A stretch of DNA of 43,310 nt, taken from positions 1 through 43,310 of the forward strand of contig JAFUCO010000078.1 in NCBI GenBank assembly GCA_017459635.1, given 5' to 3'. A model generated the notes under the pieces. It was given only the letters and a program-made list of their open reading frames with translations. It was not told the origin of the DNA and did not search any database. The stretch is from Blautia sp. (GTDB lineage: Bacteria > Bacillota > Clostridia > Lachnospirales > Lachnospiraceae). Each line of letters starts with the position of its first letter. The stretch's first letter is position 1. A program made the translations under genes and the position numbers. Positions 26,801 to 31,135 of this stretch are shown here, one piece after another.

Positions 26801-28701
26801 TCCGGTGCCTCCGGTGTTTCCGGAGAAAGCGTTACAACATCCCCTAATCCGTACATTCCGGGGTCAGCGACTGAACCGCTTCCCTCACCTGGATCATACA
26901 CCACACTGACCGGAACCGGTGTCCAGTGCGCCGTCAGCGTAACGGTATAATACTTGTATTTCCTTGCTTCATTCGTCAGAATGATCTCTCTGCCGTCTTC
27001 CGTCTTGTCACAGTACTCCGGCGTCACGCCCCAGCCGGCTGTCTCGTCCCAGCCATCTGTGACGTATGGAAGATCCTTCCAGTCCTCGCCGTTCCAGAGA
27101 ACGCCGCTCTGTGTATAGTATCCTGCCAGTTCATAGCCCGGACGGTATGCGTTCATCAGATAACGCATTACAATTTTCTCGTCCAGGTTCACGATGAAGG
27201 TCGTTGTCTGTGCTTCATCAAGAATTACGTCGTCTGCACCGAGATCAATATTCACCTCCAGGCGGTCATGGATCCATACAGGGTAAACAGCCATATCTTC
27301 GGTCAGCACCAGGCTGTCCCAGTCTACAAGTTTTCCCTCAAGCCTTTGATTAAGGCTTACCTCATCCTGCTGCGTGAAGGAATGTATATTATTCAGGCTC
27401 TCCGTTGCCCAGGCCGCAAAGGTATCATATGGACGCGCATTCGGCTCAAAATACTTATAATCAGACAGCGAAGTGCCGTAATAGACCTTCTGCTGCAATA
27501 AGACCTGGTTCCCTTCCGTATCGGCATAGAATGTCAGCGTATGGTTCTCCAGCTCATAATAAAGATACAGGTTGCTCTCGACCGGTAAATTCGCGATCGT
27601 CTGCCACTGTGAGACGGGTATGCAGGTCCCGTCAGAATAAAAGTCCGTACTGTAGCCTTTGAGGATGTAGTGTTCTTCACTGTACTTATATGTATCTTCC
27701 TCCGTCACAGTGTAGCTTTCGCCTGAGTCAGGACGGTGAAAGCTTTCTGCTCCCCAGGCGCTTTCCGGCCATGTACCGTCACTGTTCTGCCTGATGCACA
27801 CAGTCTGGCCTTTGACGGTCAGAGTTCCATCCAGGTAGCTGATTTCATAGTTATTTGTAACGTCATAGCCGTACTCATCCGTAATCAGGGCTGCAGACGG
27901 AATGATGCCCGTCCTTCCCGGCCGGTCAGTGCTTCCGGCCGTCAGGCTCACATCATACAGCACGTGCCCCGGGGCTGCCTCTGTAAGTACCGCGCCCGAA
28001 GCCGAAGTATCTGCTGCCGTGCCAGGCTCCACGGTCTGGTCAAGAGCTTCTACTGTAACTGCTTTTTTCGCGATGACTGCCGGATACGGAACGCATTCAG
28101 GCGCAGTATCCGCATGATACTCATCTCCCCGGACATAAAACCAGACATAGTAATACCCTGCATTGATACCGACAGGAAGATCAGTACTATACCCGTATTC
28201 AGGCGCAGTATCCCATGAAGCGCCAAGCGCATAGAGGAGCGTTCCGCCGTCAGCATATCCCTCATTGATCAGGACCTGGGATCCTCCGGTGTATATAACG
28301 TCTTTTGCCTCCGGATATGCAGTGATCACTGCCGGCTCCAGAGCATTTTCCTCCCACACCGCCGTATACGTCGTATTCGTATCCGGCATGTAAGTGACGA
28401 GCGACTGGTCATCCGCTATATAGTCTTCCAGGCTGCTGTCATCGTAAAGAGCATCGCTTCCACTGTAAAGGGCAGGAAGCTCTTCCTCATACCACTCGCC
28501 GCAGCGCATACAGGTATACGTTATCACGCCACCTGAATACTCTGTGGGCTCAAGCGTCACTACTCCCCCGTCCCATTCATGACCAAGGGCAGATTCTCCC
28601 CACTCCGTGTAGCTGTCCCCGCACTCGCACGTATAGGTCGTATATCCCGATTCCGTACAGGTCGGCTCTGTAACGTATGCCTCATAATAGTGCTCATGCA
28701 C
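11818..28701 (-). CDS. Giant Cna_B/InlB-repeat surface protein (body, downstream of in-frame TAG)
   Basis: 5,627 codons from a GTG at 28701, in the same frame as the signal-peptide ORF 28708-28893 and separated from it only by TAG, GAG, CCG. Order: Cys-pair motifs (TYTCECGDSYTEW, YTCMRCGEWY); InlB-type repeats (about 26930-26100, e.g. HTFDGWYDG); about 19 divergent Cna_B-like modules (25480-17940, pattern VQLQHRS...EYRIRE); a Gly/Pro linker (17885-17745); two SVTDDGNG repeats (17715-17240); two further divergent modules; ten closely similar Cna_B modules (16690-12975, KTWDDGDDQDGLRP); another InlB repeat; and a unique C-terminal domain (from ~12715, HSLLLTGSIGVNFFMYLPE). Cna_B domains act as rigid stalks, often with Lys-Asn isopeptide bonds. 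There is no LPXTG, SLH or C-terminal membrane segment. Without readthrough this body has no signal peptide and no visible ribosome site. Confidence 0.88.
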   Translation of the reverse strand: MHEHYYEAYVTEPTCTESGYTTYTCECGDSYTEWGESALGHEWDGGVVTLEPTEYSGGVITYTCMRCGEWYEEELPALYSGSDALYDDSSLEDYIADDQSLVTYMPDTNTTYTAVWEENALEPAVITAYPEAKDVIYTGGSQVLINEGYADGGTLLYALGASWDTAPEYGYSTDLPVGINAGYYYVWFYVRGDEYHADTAPECVPYPAVIAKKAVTVEALDQTVEPGTAADTSASGAVLTEAAPGHVLYDVSLTAGSTDRPGRTGIIPSAALITDEYGYDVTNNYEISYLDGTLTVKGQTVCIRQNSDGTWPESAWGAESFHRPDSGESYTVTEEDTYKYSEEHYILKGYSTDFYSDGTCIPVSQWQTIANLPVESNLYLYYELENHTLTFYADTEGNQVLLQQKVYYGTSLSDYKYFEPNARPYDTFAAWATESLNNIHSFTQQDEVSLNQRLEGKLVDWDSLVLTEDMAVYPVWIHDRLEVNIDLGADDVILDEAQTTTFIVNLDEKIVMRYLMNAYRPGYELAGYYTQSGVLWNGEDWKDLPYVTDGWDETAGWGVTPEYCDKTEDGREIILTNEARKYKYYTVTLTAHWTPVPVSVVYDPGEGSGSVADPGMYGLGDVVTLSPETPEAPEHKAFAGWRIGEGDTLYTPGGYFVFNDWSLVQDSCLTMTAYYIDTPEFAVTFDSNGGTAVAPVMIEEGATIDTEPVTTKTGHTFDGWYDGDVRAEFPYYAAEEKTLTAKWTVNPYTISFDSAGGSEVSPITQEYGTAVAAPEEPKKEHYTFAGWVPALPETMPAEDLSVKASWIPDSYQLSFDAGDGSGVTVVEGIYGTPVTVPEAPEKDGYTFTGWVDENNNQVEVPAGNDLTGSSGTAVSFAIKEYYDIKAAEAEGLGRILVLVNGEETDKARKNDTIWFTPYTEAGYSVSGVTWQSNNGQEITPEEDRMGYQFTLDPPGDVTIHVYTQKNRYRLLTDYDSTQGSITLLVNGEEADKACIGDTVTAIVNPAEGYVLDELYTRRAAENGFTDKTYFDPDESNEYTFIMKPGRTTVTAFFAPAPEEDSEEGAEEEAEIKALKKLSVQIRWGDDVDRENRPAMVPVVVQYSADGTVWEDAGQEAFLREEDNWSTEFSFVGEPLGEYRIRELNYTDAVIYDKANDQDDSSYKNNAASWKIAKTDPKTGDYMVQTFGTVSYSYSGGYRGDQTIITNSRPLRNGPDDYIITLEEGDFGRLTCDKETAKEGEEVIVKAEPFDGYLIDSVKVSRDLPESSAFEINEVDHQFADNTISFIMPDDNTTVSVVYVLERTYTAEVVWDDRGLEIKHEPLLLGLQTHSESMESWKDKEGSEIDLDSRSWTGSFEPITQKAEDTIIPYRVVEKDADENNVEPGDAAAVKAVFNVVSGGKLFKAEYEVSYAVSEENPLHTVITNKLTTVNPTLEVAWADNVTDKPSYIQAALQRYNSTTGKWDRVGDKYVLKASSNWKAVFPAVPALQDNSLYRFRIYNGGRGDQPIDEVGAKYIIDRPLGEDNGSKARIYVTYQSISYDYVGGDTTVTLGDPEVLMNFSVRKTWDGYDADEIPESVTVQLQHRSTDGQAWEKVKGQEDITLAAINSWKGEFREVIEEEGSYRIVLLDADGAAVEEGESFASEAGDGDNTMRFKGRVHYDVYYEENAGTTEITTTLKEAPYVLEVAWDETVTEKPDFIEAELQRYNRDTNQWETAGSGTVSEDTGWKAVFPEVTRNINADLRRTRKFAPPKDGEDSEDSEDEYRIRLKNGKGELIYDDGDADDPDKSDNDKQASFGLEHPVPDNDPSESDVTYKKSVYDESGNKIIVLLGEQKVTLNFPVDKVWTDDSDGKPEYIRIQLQHRSAEDQPWKAVDSHKLTGTNGDNWHYVFRVETDKNVGQYRVRELDSEDDVVEDGKIASFMEMEDGDEVVADYKASYLVDFSGIDAGSTIITNTEYDEADEDEFFARLVWEDVLPDELIPTEVIAALQKYTDGNGWETVEKIDIDEDDHWEKKFSFVADADDKSKYRIRIVAGIDDNELIAGEADEEYNADDPDYPIYPYDYEDGPEYKVAFRSVVYETDGRHTDIIHRDPEIRQEFSVRADWSGIGSAPESVKARLQSKGSGDNDWKEVETITLDGAAGHAWKGDFGETITKDPDEEYRIRLLQAGENEGAVIEDDTFASFEMEVDGKKEQVNAQFHYELTYPGGNAGTTVVTAEPAGEKKEFSVEKIFSGEDDYRPDSVQVQLQYKDGESDAWTAAQTKELSDENSWNTTFEWLERDDGKDYSYRIREIDKDGKVIENNETGVFMYRETYDLHCRVTYVEDDSKDNDGHTIIEDKYEALQISLSVEIAFGEGTTEENRPAEGITIDVEKSSDGITWEYVKGTVLDEECDWKCTFGPEDTTESVQWRVRENNWLQRKVYDMQDAEYADQKNPAEYNNRKGKYITYTKVDYEAEGNKTVIHNSEGEITADLCTAIHYVPRMDGLPVNPDKAHISATVKLERQTENGWEEVETLSFDGENDIKQDFKTKIREKDGEEAEYRIRLADKNGNYLDETQGANKSDYYFKHSENIDLKVDRLIYRTEKYEGVNQICFYADLSSFEMVRTFSVKIDWFDDVKDEEKPDQIKAVIQIRTQNKNSQYYGKGWSTLPWTEVTLTADDNWEKEFKEIVVSSTKDKYRIRELNENGEVVRPDYGDANATFRLHKEEEAEEKYVTFTTVTTKVDGNKTVITNGDTLIDKVKKKKFPVEIRFKSFPEGKDYSPESVKVRLQRRKEEGGNWEELETREIKPDENGEWKSEFEVKEHPDDNFVYRIRELDKEDELVQDNGNDCILAYKDVYDVYYKAAYTEADGQTAIENDYQDIKRTFIVSMDWGLEIPVNASVILQKRTGMGEWETIVEKAFYSSLESLRLPKEIATISLDPDENTEFRIRELNSYGDIVYDTTDDEFTGNQYAVFRYPKTVPQKILLKKKENKDDMNYLPFYGANKMMKPLQVFAEVLAYGTYRYTIWYNNADYTVKGSVTNIANKNPQPRGRSFTVNIESDFNLGQNFPDGVEVVLQRDIEDGWQTVETYTLNAGNHWKYTFDRVEHDPGKNIMEQYRIGCIIPVNGKKELIEPETILTYDAQDGEEPARRNYMVDYSYAWSVVNNEEYFDLDHIVISFRRCLRPEANLDWDMKDSGLNPDNMKPVTLALQHFEEGKWVTQKQKEVSADQAENNRLSMELQMPEDPNNFRVRVLDPANNSAEIEEGGSINCRYQDNDGQKDGEFTVSYSSNVLSNGTILYSARLTYKEGEKTSVKVKAVFDDVNNKDRIQPESVTVKLLADGVNTGRTITLKAKGPNDADLLNDWEGEFRELLLKNANGDDRQYTVEAAATDVITGQDGAATYSAAVSGDQANGYTITLKHTPRTLAVKGKVTFEDGNNQDGKKPVSVRISLKYGEQVVDTAYAHSYNNWSFSFDPQPAVRDGKIENYSVSGSDADGYTVTVTKKDQPGADGADTVDYTVKYSHDVEKTTFIGTITWIDNDAHKPGSVKVTLNADGTKKETKTVRGSGNSWTFMFTNLDKYKNGKAVEYSVSQENVKDYTTTVAGHVITNIGKKDKKDDDNKDDKKDHDGDGDGGGGGGGGGGGWPFPPIPPVPPIPPVPPVPPIIPPGGGGFDDDDKTDSVYKVSVTDDGNGSAKSNPASGKSGKKVTLTASPDKGWQFKEWQIVTANGGTLDSRTANPAVFTIGKGDAVLRAAFEQIPAGSYTVNVTDDGNGKGTANPGSGLTGEKVTLTASPNTGYRFKEWQLVTANGGTLNSATANPARFVIGTGDAEIQAVFEPVPPINVTVVWHDGDNMDGIRPESVSVMLQGADSRTAELNADNSWSYSFTDLTDDTDYTAAVVADEFITGTDGEGTYAVYIMGDSTEGFEIWLMHHPVTTSVSGSVIWDDGDNKDGLRPSGVSVRLKMIDADTGEEVAFENEYVKELTASDNWRFTFTDLYKYVYGKKIVYQAEQDPVDDYETTVDDYTITNRHIPATTEITVRKIWDDKNDQDGLRPESITVTLAGTTEGTNEVVAEYTQEIPADEYGNMSCRWSNLPVKVNGKNIRYVVTEAAVEGYETAIGELTEIKDEAGGIAGYTVNIQNSRTPETTAVMVSKTWDDGNDRDGLRPEAITVTITGTAAGEDGNEVTVYTDTQEIAAGEDGKMSFRWSSLPVKYHGNDISYNVTEADIAGYQAAIGEFTEVTDNKGRLIGYAAEIRNSHRPETTMITVNKTWDDGDDQDGLRPDSIAVTLIGTAAGEDGNEVTVYTDTQEIAADEDGMMSFRWSDLPVKDHGKDISYTVTEADITGYEANIGELTEVTDKNGNVTGYTVSIENRHIPGTTEIMVHKIWSDGNDQDGLRPESITVTLAGTVSGENGDEEVVYTDTKEIIADEDGGMSCRWTGLPVKSGGKEIAYAVAEEPVEGYETIIGELSEATKEDGSVSGYTAVIENRHTPETTAFTVNKTWDDADDQDGLRPDSISVTLTGTVSGADNIDSIDSEGTGDADGTAKVVFTDTQEITGDEDGSMSFSWSDLPVKANGKDIIYTVTEAAITGYEAVIGEPVEEKDGNGSITGYTVSIENRHTPGTTEITVHKTWDDNNDQDGLRPDTISVTLTGTTTGEDGTEEAAYTDTQDISAGEDEEMSCRWSNLPVKAGGKDIVYSITEAAVEGYEAIIGELTEVTDEDGNVTGYTASIENRHVPETTGIEVHKTWSDGDDQDGLRPDSILVTLTGNVSLEDGDTVITYSNTQRIKAGEDGDMSYLWSGLPVRSNGKDIVYSVTEAKIAGYEAIIGDLTEVIDENGIIAGYSVDIENRHTPETTGLTVYNTWEDGDDQDGLRPESITVTLTGTAAGNSDEGTGEVVFTDTREITTGEDGEMSYHWTGLPVYFGGKAIKYAVSEEAVSGYTAAIGEPTAMMGEDGSLIGYIVEIRNRHNPETNGITVYKTWDDGDDQDGLRPDSILVTLTGTVNGADDIDSIDSEGTGDSDLTGGSDGTEDSDKTEETDGTVKVVFTDTQEITADENGRMSFYWGDLPVKANGKTITYAVTEAEVEGYETIIGGFTEVPGANGSIAGYAVDIVNSHVPETTEITVNKTWDDRDDHDGLRPGSITVTLTGRVEDAGYMDEAESTDGAEDAVETYDDDSTEYTGVTGKVVFRDTKKIKADEDGNMSFRWENLPVNIGGKAVTYAVTEAKVEDYETTVGELTKAADKGSEIAGYTVEIKNRHQVYYKVTFDSDGGSEVVQQTVEAGGQAVEPSNPFREGYFFDGWYQVLDADDESTGRKSGDTEAESYDFTKAVEKDITLKAIWKKGEMPEFRTHSLLLTGSIGVNFFMYLPEIEGVDYADSYMEFTVPGATGGTFTEAYNPGFRDENGNGYYGFTCYVNAYQMADTITAVFYYGNDQSISSTYSVKQYIDTFETVRNKFDSDTAALIEAIADLGHYIQPYLSWANNWEIGKDYAEMDSYYSDSLDSDVVKEAVSGYAIIRDTGSSNVKKISYGLNLDTNTNIYVYFKMKAGYTGNISAVLDSEAVAAEKLSNDTYRVAIYGIPAARLNEVHNITMVTDSGEAKVAVSAMSYIYSGLSSNANEVTRNAMAAYYNYYKAFAEYQKNQ
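12975..17235 (-). repeat. Tandem Cna_B-encoding repeats
   Basis: Twelve consecutive units of roughly 270-430 bp. The ten nearest the 3' end (12975-16690) are strongly alike, each encoding TT-x-I-x-V-x-K-x-W-DDG-DDQDGLRP...V-TEA...I-x-NRH-xPET. The two nearest the linker are diverged. Length differences come mostly from acidic insertions before the TGTA/FTDTQEI segment, such as the Asp/Glu/Thr-rich stretches near 13640-13720 and 15120-15180. Confidence 0.88.
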
Positions 28702-28707
28702 CGGCTC

Positions 28708-28893
28708 CTAGGGTTCTTCCCAGTCCTGATCTGATACCAGGGTTCCTTCATCCCAGCCCTCATCTGATACCGGGGCTCCTTCATCCCAGCCCTCATCCAG
28801 TTCCATGGCAGACACAGGAAGCGAACCGGCCAGCATGGAAACGCACAAAAGCATTGAAAGAAACCGTAACATTTTGTTTTTTCTGTAATCCAT
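28708..28893 (-). CDS. Signal peptide and N-terminus of the giant surface protein, ending at in-frame TAG
   Basis: 61 codons from ATG 28893, with GGAG 8 nt upstream. MDYRKNKMLRFLSMLLCVSMLAGSLPVSA is a clear Sec signal peptide. It is followed by an 11-residue repeat: DEGWDEGAPVS, DEGWDEGTLVS, then a third copy DQDWEEP interrupted by TAG (28708-28710). The frame continues as EPVHEHYYEAYV into the giant body, so this is the true 5' end of that gene. The TAG is a nonsense mutation, a recoded stop or a sequence error. As written, a 61-residue secreted stub would be made. Confidence 0.82.
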   Translation of the reverse strand: MDYRKNKMLRFLSMLLCVSMLAGSLPVSAMELDEGWDEGAPVSDEGWDEGTLVSDQDWEEP

Positions 28894-28917
28894 TAACGCA
28901 TCTCCTCTCTATATTAT

Positions 28918-28962
28918 TTAAATTGCCGGAAAGCAGCTGAATATATGTCTCTTTCTTTTCAT
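28918..28962 (-). CDS. 14-codon upstream ORF before the giant surface gene
   Basis: ATG 28962 has a consensus AAGGAGG 5 nt upstream and encodes MKRKRHIFSCFPAI, ending TAA at 28918, 24 nt before the ATG of the signal-peptide ORF. It may be a leader peptide controlling the giant gene, or a relic of an older start. The remaining gap (28963-29150) shows a small GGATC/GATCC stem-loop and an ATTACATGTAAT palindrome, but no convincing promoter. Confidence 0.4.
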   Translation of the reverse strand: MKRKRHIFSCFPAI

Positions 28963-29144
28963 AAAATCCTCCTTATCTTATTAATAATTTTAGAATTCAG
29001 CATCACAGCAAAATCAGATTTAACTCTCTTGCCGGATCTTCTTTGATCCTGTCCATTTTATCTGCTTAAACACTGCCCCCATTCTATTACATGTAATATA
29101 TAATGATAACAGCCCCTGTCCATCTAATGTCCATCTAATACAAC

Positions 29145-29185
29145 AAAAAAAGAGGACAATTCTCTTATCGAGAACTGTCCCCTTC
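29145..29185 (-). terminator. Terminator built from a GGGACGGTTCT-type repeat
   Basis: On the minus strand GGGGACAGTTCTC pairs with GAGAATTGTCC (29152-29181, one mismatch in the main stem) and is followed by seven T's (29145-29151). It lies about 35 bp past the stop of the hydrolase-like gene, so it is a good rho-independent terminator. Its sequence belongs to the dispersed repeat family. Confidence 0.8.
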
Positions 29186-29216
29186 TTATTGAAAACCGGA
29201 TTCCTGCTTCAGATCC

Positions 29217-30014
29217 TTATTTAAAACGCACCGGTCCATTCTCTTCTGCATAACGATATCCCCCGTCCGATGTCCGGCAGACGGCGAGGCAGCACCTTAC
29301 ATTCTGGGATGGATCCGGATGGTCCTTCCAGAGCGCATACAGTCCCGGCAGAAAAACAGGCCACTGACTGGCTTCATAATCCTCATGGTCTGTTGCGTAA
29401 TTCGGGATAATGACCGCATCCGGATGCTCCGCCAGGAGCTCCTTTATAAATGCTGGCGGTTCACTGCACCTTGAGTTGGTAACCGTAGCCGTAATGTGGT
29501 TGATCCCCCCTGGAACATCCTCCCACATGTGGACGGTCGAATCGACCATTTCATTTTTTTCGTTGAATACACCTTCACATATCACATGTCCCAGAATATC
29601 TGTAAACGGACAGAATTCAGCAATCGGGAGCCTGCATATCTCAATGCCATCCCCTCCAAAAACCGGATTTCCCTTTTTACATACCTCCGCTATCATATGC
29701 ACAGAATGCTCTATCCCATACATGGCCGGCGTCTTTACCCAGCTGAAACGTTTGTGCGAACCAGGCGCCCACAGGTAATACCCCTTCTCCATGTTTGCCC
29801 AGAACCAGTCCATCATCTCCGCGGTAACCCCCGGAAGATAATGCTGCTTCTGCGAAGAGAGGACATATCCTTTTTCAACATAATCCTGACGCAAAACAAG
29901 CGGCGGAAGAAGCGGTTCGGGTTTCGCAGGCTTCTCAAAAGGCATGAAATCAACATTAATATTATCTCTCACCGGAAGATACGTCTGACCGGCATTTGCT
30001 GTATAATCACTCAT
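29217..30014 (-). CDS. DAPG/phloretin hydrolase-family protein
   Basis: 265 residues from ATG 30014, with GGAGG 8 nt upstream; an earlier in-frame start at 30053 lacks such a site. The sequence resembles the 2,4-diacetylphloroglucinol hydrolase (PhlG) and phloretin hydrolase family, which cut a C-C bond next to a phloroglucinol ring using a metal ion. Features: HYLPGVTAEMMDWFWANMEK near residues 58-77, GYYLWAPGSHKRFSW (78-92), and candidate metal ligands in IEHSVH (101-106), E147 in ICEG, and H210/E214 in HEDYE, an H-x3-E pair like that of PhlG. FLPGLYALW follows, as in the family C-terminus. The natural substrate is unknown; a plant polyphenol is plausible in the gut. It is divergent from an acetyltransferase gene with a shared palindrome. 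Confidence 0.62.
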   Translation of the reverse strand: MSDYTANAGQTYLPVRDNINVDFMPFEKPAKPEPLLPPLVLRQDYVEKGYVLSSQKQHYLPGVTAEMMDWFWANMEKGYYLWAPGSHKRFSWVKTPAMYGIEHSVHMIAEVCKKGNPVFGGDGIEICRLPIAEFCPFTDILGHVICEGVFNEKNEMVDSTVHMWEDVPGGINHITATVTNSRCSEPPAFIKELLAEHPDAVIIPNYATDHEDYEASQWPVFLPGLYALWKDHPDPSQNVRCCLAVCRTSDGGYRYAEENGPVRFK

Positions 30015-30061
30015 TTTCTGCTCCTCCTGTATTCCCTTCTTTATGACAATCACAATTTCAG

Positions 30062-30090
30062 TATAGCATTTTCGTTTTTTATATGCTATA
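30062..30090. promoter_or_regulatory. Inverted repeat in the divergent promoter region
   Basis: TATAGCAT (30062-30069) and ATGCTATA (30083-30090) form an 8-bp inverted repeat with a 13-bp spacer between the divergent hydrolase and acetyltransferase genes. The minus-strand -10-like TATACT overlaps one arm, and TATAAA on the plus strand overlaps the other. A regulator bound here could control both genes. Confidence 0.45.
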
Positions 30091-30154
30091 AAAAAAGAGA
30101 TTCCACAGTACAGTAAGAGGAATGCCTCAGACTCACAAATGACAGGAGTAAAAT

Positions 30155-30778
30155 ATGAACAATATCGAGCGTAGAGATTCTCAGATGGTATATATTTCGG
30201 ACGATGCTGTATTTGCAGAACAGAAAGAATGCAGAAAGATCCTGCAGAAATTCAATTTCATGGACCGGGCCGATTTTGATGGCCTCCAGAAGATTGTAAG
30301 AGAGCTTCTCGGAAGCTCAGGCGAAGGAGCCTTTATAAATCCGCCCTTCTACTGTGATTATGGCAGCCATATCCATGTAGGAAAATACTTTTTTGCTAAT
30401 TACAATTGCACCATTATAGATGTAGCGCCCGTAACAATAGGCGATTACTGCCAGATGGCACCAAATGTGGCCATTTACACTGCCGGCCATCCGGTCTATC
30501 CTACTACCCGCAACTCAGCCTACGAGTACGGCATCGAAGTCACAATAGGCGATAATGTCTGGATAGGCGGCAACACTGTAATACTCCCTGGTGTCCACAT
30601 CGGCAGCAACACAGTGATAGGTGCCGGCAGCGTTGTCACTCACGACATCCCTGACTGGGTGGTCGCCGCCGGAAATCCCTGCCGTGTTATCCGCAGCATC
30701 ACCGAAGATGACAAACGCACCTACTACAAAAACCGCCAGATAGACGACGAAGCCTGGGAAGAGATCTGTAAAATGTAA
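30155..30778 (+). CDS. Maltose/galactoside O-acetyltransferase family (left-handed beta-helix)
   Basis: 207 residues, start ATG 30155 with GGAG upstream (ACAGGAGTAAAAT). It has the N-terminal Mac-type helical region (residues 1-55), then hexapeptide repeats ([52 protein letters not shown]). His112 in TAGHPV is the expected catalytic base. Members transfer acetyl from acetyl-CoA to a sugar hydroxyl in the cytoplasm; the acceptor here is unknown. The stop TAA (30776-30778) is also the first three bases of a TAAGACA repeat unit, so the repeat appears to supply the stop codon. Confidence 0.93.
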   Translation: MNNIERRDSQMVYISDDAVFAEQKECRKILQKFNFMDRADFDGLQKIVRELLGSSGEGAFINPPFYCDYGSHIHVGKYFFANYNCTIIDVAPVTIGDYCQMAPNVAIYTAGHPVYPTTRNSAYEYGIEVTIGDNVWIGGNTVILPGVHIGSNTVIGAGSVVTHDIPDWVVAAGNPCRVIRSITEDDKRTYYKNRQIDDEAWEEICKM

Positions 30779-30810
30779 GACAAAGGACGGTTCTAATGTC
30801 ATTTAGATAG
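30776..30810 (+). repeat. GGGACGGTTC-family repeat, AATGTCATTTAG variant
   Basis: TAAGACAAAGGACGG followed by TTCTAATGTCATTTAG. The same arrangement recurs at 43169-43202. It starts at the acetyltransferase stop codon. The stretch 30811-30900 has no gene. Confidence 0.75.
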
Positions 30811-30900
30811 TGCCGGAGTTCATCATTTATGGAGCTGTGCCAATGCCGGGGATTTGACAATCCGAACGTATGGCTTAGTATACTTTTTGATAATCCGGAC

Positions 30901-31079
30901 GACAACAGGGAGCCGCGATAGTGCTGTACGGGAGACGGTGCCTGCTTGCCCGTCGAGCCAGAGTCCAACTGAGACTAAGACGCTCAGGAAGAGCCTTCCC
31001 GCCTAAGTCTCAGTAGGACTCTGTCTCGCCGGAGCAGGCACAACGCTCCCGTACAGCACTATCGCGGCTCCCTGTCGTC
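30901..31079. repeat. 179-bp hairpin element (MITE-like)
   Basis: Bases 30901-30934 pair with 31046-31079 (34 bp, one mismatch; core GGGAGCCGCGATAGTGCTGT). Inner stems continue: 30938-30946 with 31033-31041, and a ~25-bp arm near 30956-30980 with 31001-31027 (three mismatches). The whole element can fold into one long hairpin. It has no coding capacity. It lies between the acetyltransferase gene and the converging membrane-protein gene, about 90 bp after a dispersed repeat. Confidence 0.85.
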
Positions 31080-31135
31080 TGTTTATTGGCCTTCTGAAGG
31101 TTTGCTCACAGTTCCACAGATCATGATTCCAAACG

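Noticed and set aside
12331-27501. Many plus-strand ORFs of 100-400 codons opposite the giant gene
   Set aside because: They lie antisense to a repeat-rich gene, mirror its periodic structure, and lack ribosome sites or recognisable domains.
11818-28893. LPXTG sortase anchor in the giant surface protein
   Set aside because: The C-terminus ends AYYNYYKAFAEYQKNQ with no LPXTG, hydrophobic stretch or charged tail.
30515-30968. Minus-strand ORFs of 89-95 codons near the acetyltransferase end
   Set aside because: One is antisense to the acetyltransferase and the other runs into the hairpin element; neither shows coding features.
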